This document shows, in pieces, positions 8,312 through 9,097 of a DNA stretch of 9,097 bases. This DNA is from an uncultured Desulfuromonadales bacterium. GTDB taxonomy: Bacteria > Desulfobacterota > Desulfuromonadia > Desulfuromonadales > Geopsychrobacteraceae. The notes under the pieces were generated by a model, which was given only the letters and a program-made list of their open reading frames with translations, had not been told where the DNA came from and did not search any database. Each line of letters starts with the position of its first letter. Position 1 is the stretch's first letter. The position numbers and the translations under genes were made by a program. The stretch lies in NCBI GenBank assembly GCA_947259685.1, contig CAMYNC010000137.1, forward strand, positions 1-9,097, written 5' to 3'.

Positions 8312-8824
8312 ATGGCTATCGAGATAAAGCGGATTCTGGTTGCCAAGGATTTAAGTAAAGAGTCTTCAAACGTGATCCGTTACGCGCTTGAGCTGGGCAG
8401 TAAATTCGATGCCGAAGTGCATATTCTGCATGTAATGCCGACGGTGGACACCGCTGTTCTGAACATGGTGGCTATCGCCATGGGGCCGGACAAGTTGGCC
8501 AGGTTCAACGCCGAAAATGAGCAGAGCCTGGCTAAGCAGACTCGCGCCCAGTTGGATAGCCTTCTGCAACAGGAGACAGAATTGCTGGCTGCGGAACTGC
8601 GGCATTCGCCGCAGATTGAAGTGCATCATGGGGAGCCGACGCCGATGATTCTGGCGGTCGCGGATCGGCTCGATGTCGATATGATCGTCCTCGGCAGTCA
8701 CAGTAAAGGGAGGCTACACTACGCCTTTTTGGGCAGTGTGGCAGAACGGATTCTACGTAAAACAAACCGCACCGTGGTCATCGTCCCACCGCATATCGGT
8801 GGTTCTCAGGGTGGCGATTCATAA
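8312..8824 (+). CDS. Universal stress protein, UspA family
   Basis: A small cytoplasmic alpha/beta nucleotide-binding-fold protein of 170 residues, slightly longer than a typical single-domain Usp. The first strand and loop ILVAKDLSKES (8-18) keep the family Asp13. AEVHILHVMP (34-43) and DVDMIVLGSH (121-130) are classic Usp strands, and GSVAERILRKTNRTVVIVPP (141-160) ends the fold. The usual ATP motif G-2x-G-9x-G-S/T is altered: G128-S-H-S131-9x-G141-S142, with Ser in place of the second Gly. GGGAGG five bases before the ATG fixes the start. It follows the permease by only 43 bases with no terminator, so the two are probably cotranscribed. In Halomonas elongata the Usp protein TeaD, encoded beside the TeaABC TRAP transporter, regulates that transporter, so a similar role is plausible here by context. 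The family is firm; the role is inferred. Confidence 0.93.
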   Translation: MAIEIKRILVAKDLSKESSNVIRYALELGSKFDAEVHILHVMPTVDTAVLNMVAIAMGPDKLARFNAENEQSLAKQTRAQLDSLLQQETELLAAELRHSPQIEVHHGEPTPMILAVADRLDVDMIVLGSHSKGRLHYAFLGSVAERILRKTNRTVVIVPPHIGGSQGGDS

Positions 8825-8862
8825 CCAGCTCGACAGCCCGCCGGATAAATCAGTTGTCCTTG

Positions 8863-8895
8863 CCGCTCGCAGTTGAATTGCTGTGAGCGGTTTTT
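8863..8895 (+). terminator. Intrinsic terminator of the TRAP-usp operon
   Basis: A 10-bp stem with one G-U pair (8863-8872 CCGCTCGCAG with 8881-8890 CTGTGAGCGG), an 8-base loop and five T residues (8891-8895), 38 bases after the usp stop codon. Confidence 0.87.
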
Positions 8896-8923
8896 CTTTA
8901 CCGTGCAGATAAAAGCTCAAAAC

Positions 8924-8956
8924 ATTTGTTATTATTTAGCCAAGATAGAAACAAAT
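8924..8956. promoter_or_regulatory. Probable tpx promoter with flanking inverted repeat
   Basis: TGTTATTAT (8927-8935) is a good extended -10 element (TG-n-TATTAT), with no clear -35 at the usual distance. A perfect 7-bp inverted repeat, ATTTGTT (8924-8930) and AACAAAT (8950-8956), brackets the -10 and the expected start of transcription near 8942. This could be an operator for a peroxide- or redox-responsive regulator, but it matches neither the PerR/Fur box nor the OxyR pattern as I know them. It is AT-rich, so chance is possible. Confidence 0.4.
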
Positions 8957-8961
8957 CGTCA

Positions 8962-8976
8962 GCCAAAAGAGTTGGC
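8962..8976 (+). other. Hairpin in the tpx leader
   Basis: GCCAA (8962-8966) and TTGGC (8972-8976) form a 5-bp stem with a 5-base loop. The second arm overlaps an alternative CCGA/TCGG hairpin just downstream, so the leader could fold two ways. No T run follows. The significance is unclear. Confidence 0.25.
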
Positions 8977-9019
8977 CGATTTGGTCGGTGATTCATCTTA
9001 AACCCTCAGGAGGATAGCC

Positions 9020-9097
9020 ATGGGGAATTATCAGGAACGAGAAGCTGCAGTTCTATTCAAGGGGAATCCAGCCACCTTGCTGGGTCCGGAAGTGAAA
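9020..9097 (+). CDS. tpx: Thiol peroxidase Tpx, 5' part
   Basis: Tpx is an atypical two-cysteine peroxiredoxin that reduces hydrogen and lipid peroxides with thioredoxin. Only the first 26 codons are in the window: MGNYQEREAAVLFKGNPATL then LGPEVK. The segment VLFKGNPATLLGPEVK matches the Tpx N-terminal beta strand pattern (VTFKGNPLTLVG followed by VG-x-KAPDF in relatives). The catalytic cysteines lie beyond the window edge, so activity cannot be judged. AGGAGG (9008-9013) lies six bases before the ATG and confirms the start. It has its own promoter region after the usp terminator, so it is a separate unit from the transport genes. Confidence 0.85.
   Translation, partial: MGNYQEREAAVLFKGNPATLLGPEVK

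Overview
This looks like an ordinary stretch of chromosome from a Gram-negative bacterium, moderately GC-rich. The gene content (bacterial AsnRS, RF3, a GspE/PilB ATPase, a TAXI-type TRAP system, Tpx) and protein style suggest an anaerobic or microaerophilic proteobacterium, perhaps in the Desulfuromonadales/Geobacter neighbourhood. That placement is inferred from general protein resemblance; no rRNA or phylogenetic marker was compared. There are no mobile elements, CRISPR arrays, tRNAs or rRNAs.

Layout: (1) 1-925, the 3' part of prfC (release factor 3), closed by a strong intrinsic terminator. (2) 1077-2465, complete asnS with a plausible promoter that carries a TCACAG/CTGTGA inverted repeat. 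(3) 2462-4255 on the minus strand, a GspE/PilB-family secretion or pilus ATPase. It converges on asnS, and the two stop codons share the palindrome CTAG. (4) 4256-4567, a 312-base divergent intergenic region with a short TGGAAT repeat cluster but no recognisable RNA or clear promoter. (5) 4568-8824, a three-gene transport module on the plus strand: a TAXI-family periplasmic solute receptor followed by its own strong terminator, a fused 4TM/12TM TRAP permease with a C-terminal extra domain, and a UspA-family protein. (6) 8825-9019, a terminator and a likely tpx promoter. (7) 9020-9097, the first 26 codons of thiol peroxidase (tpx).

How the genes work together: the receptor captures an unknown, probably organic-anion, solute in the periplasm and delivers it to the fused permease, which imports it using an ion gradient. 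The adjacent UspA-like protein is placed like TeaD beside the Halomonas TeaABC TRAP transporter and may modulate the permease. The terminator after the receptor gene would yield more receptor than permease. The flanking genes are housekeeping (translation termination, tRNA charging, peroxide detoxification) plus one isolated type II secretion/type IV pilus motor. I found no convincing undescribed system. The items most worth a second look are the regulatory layout of the TAXI-TRAP-Usp module and the inverted repeats over the asnS and tpx promoters.
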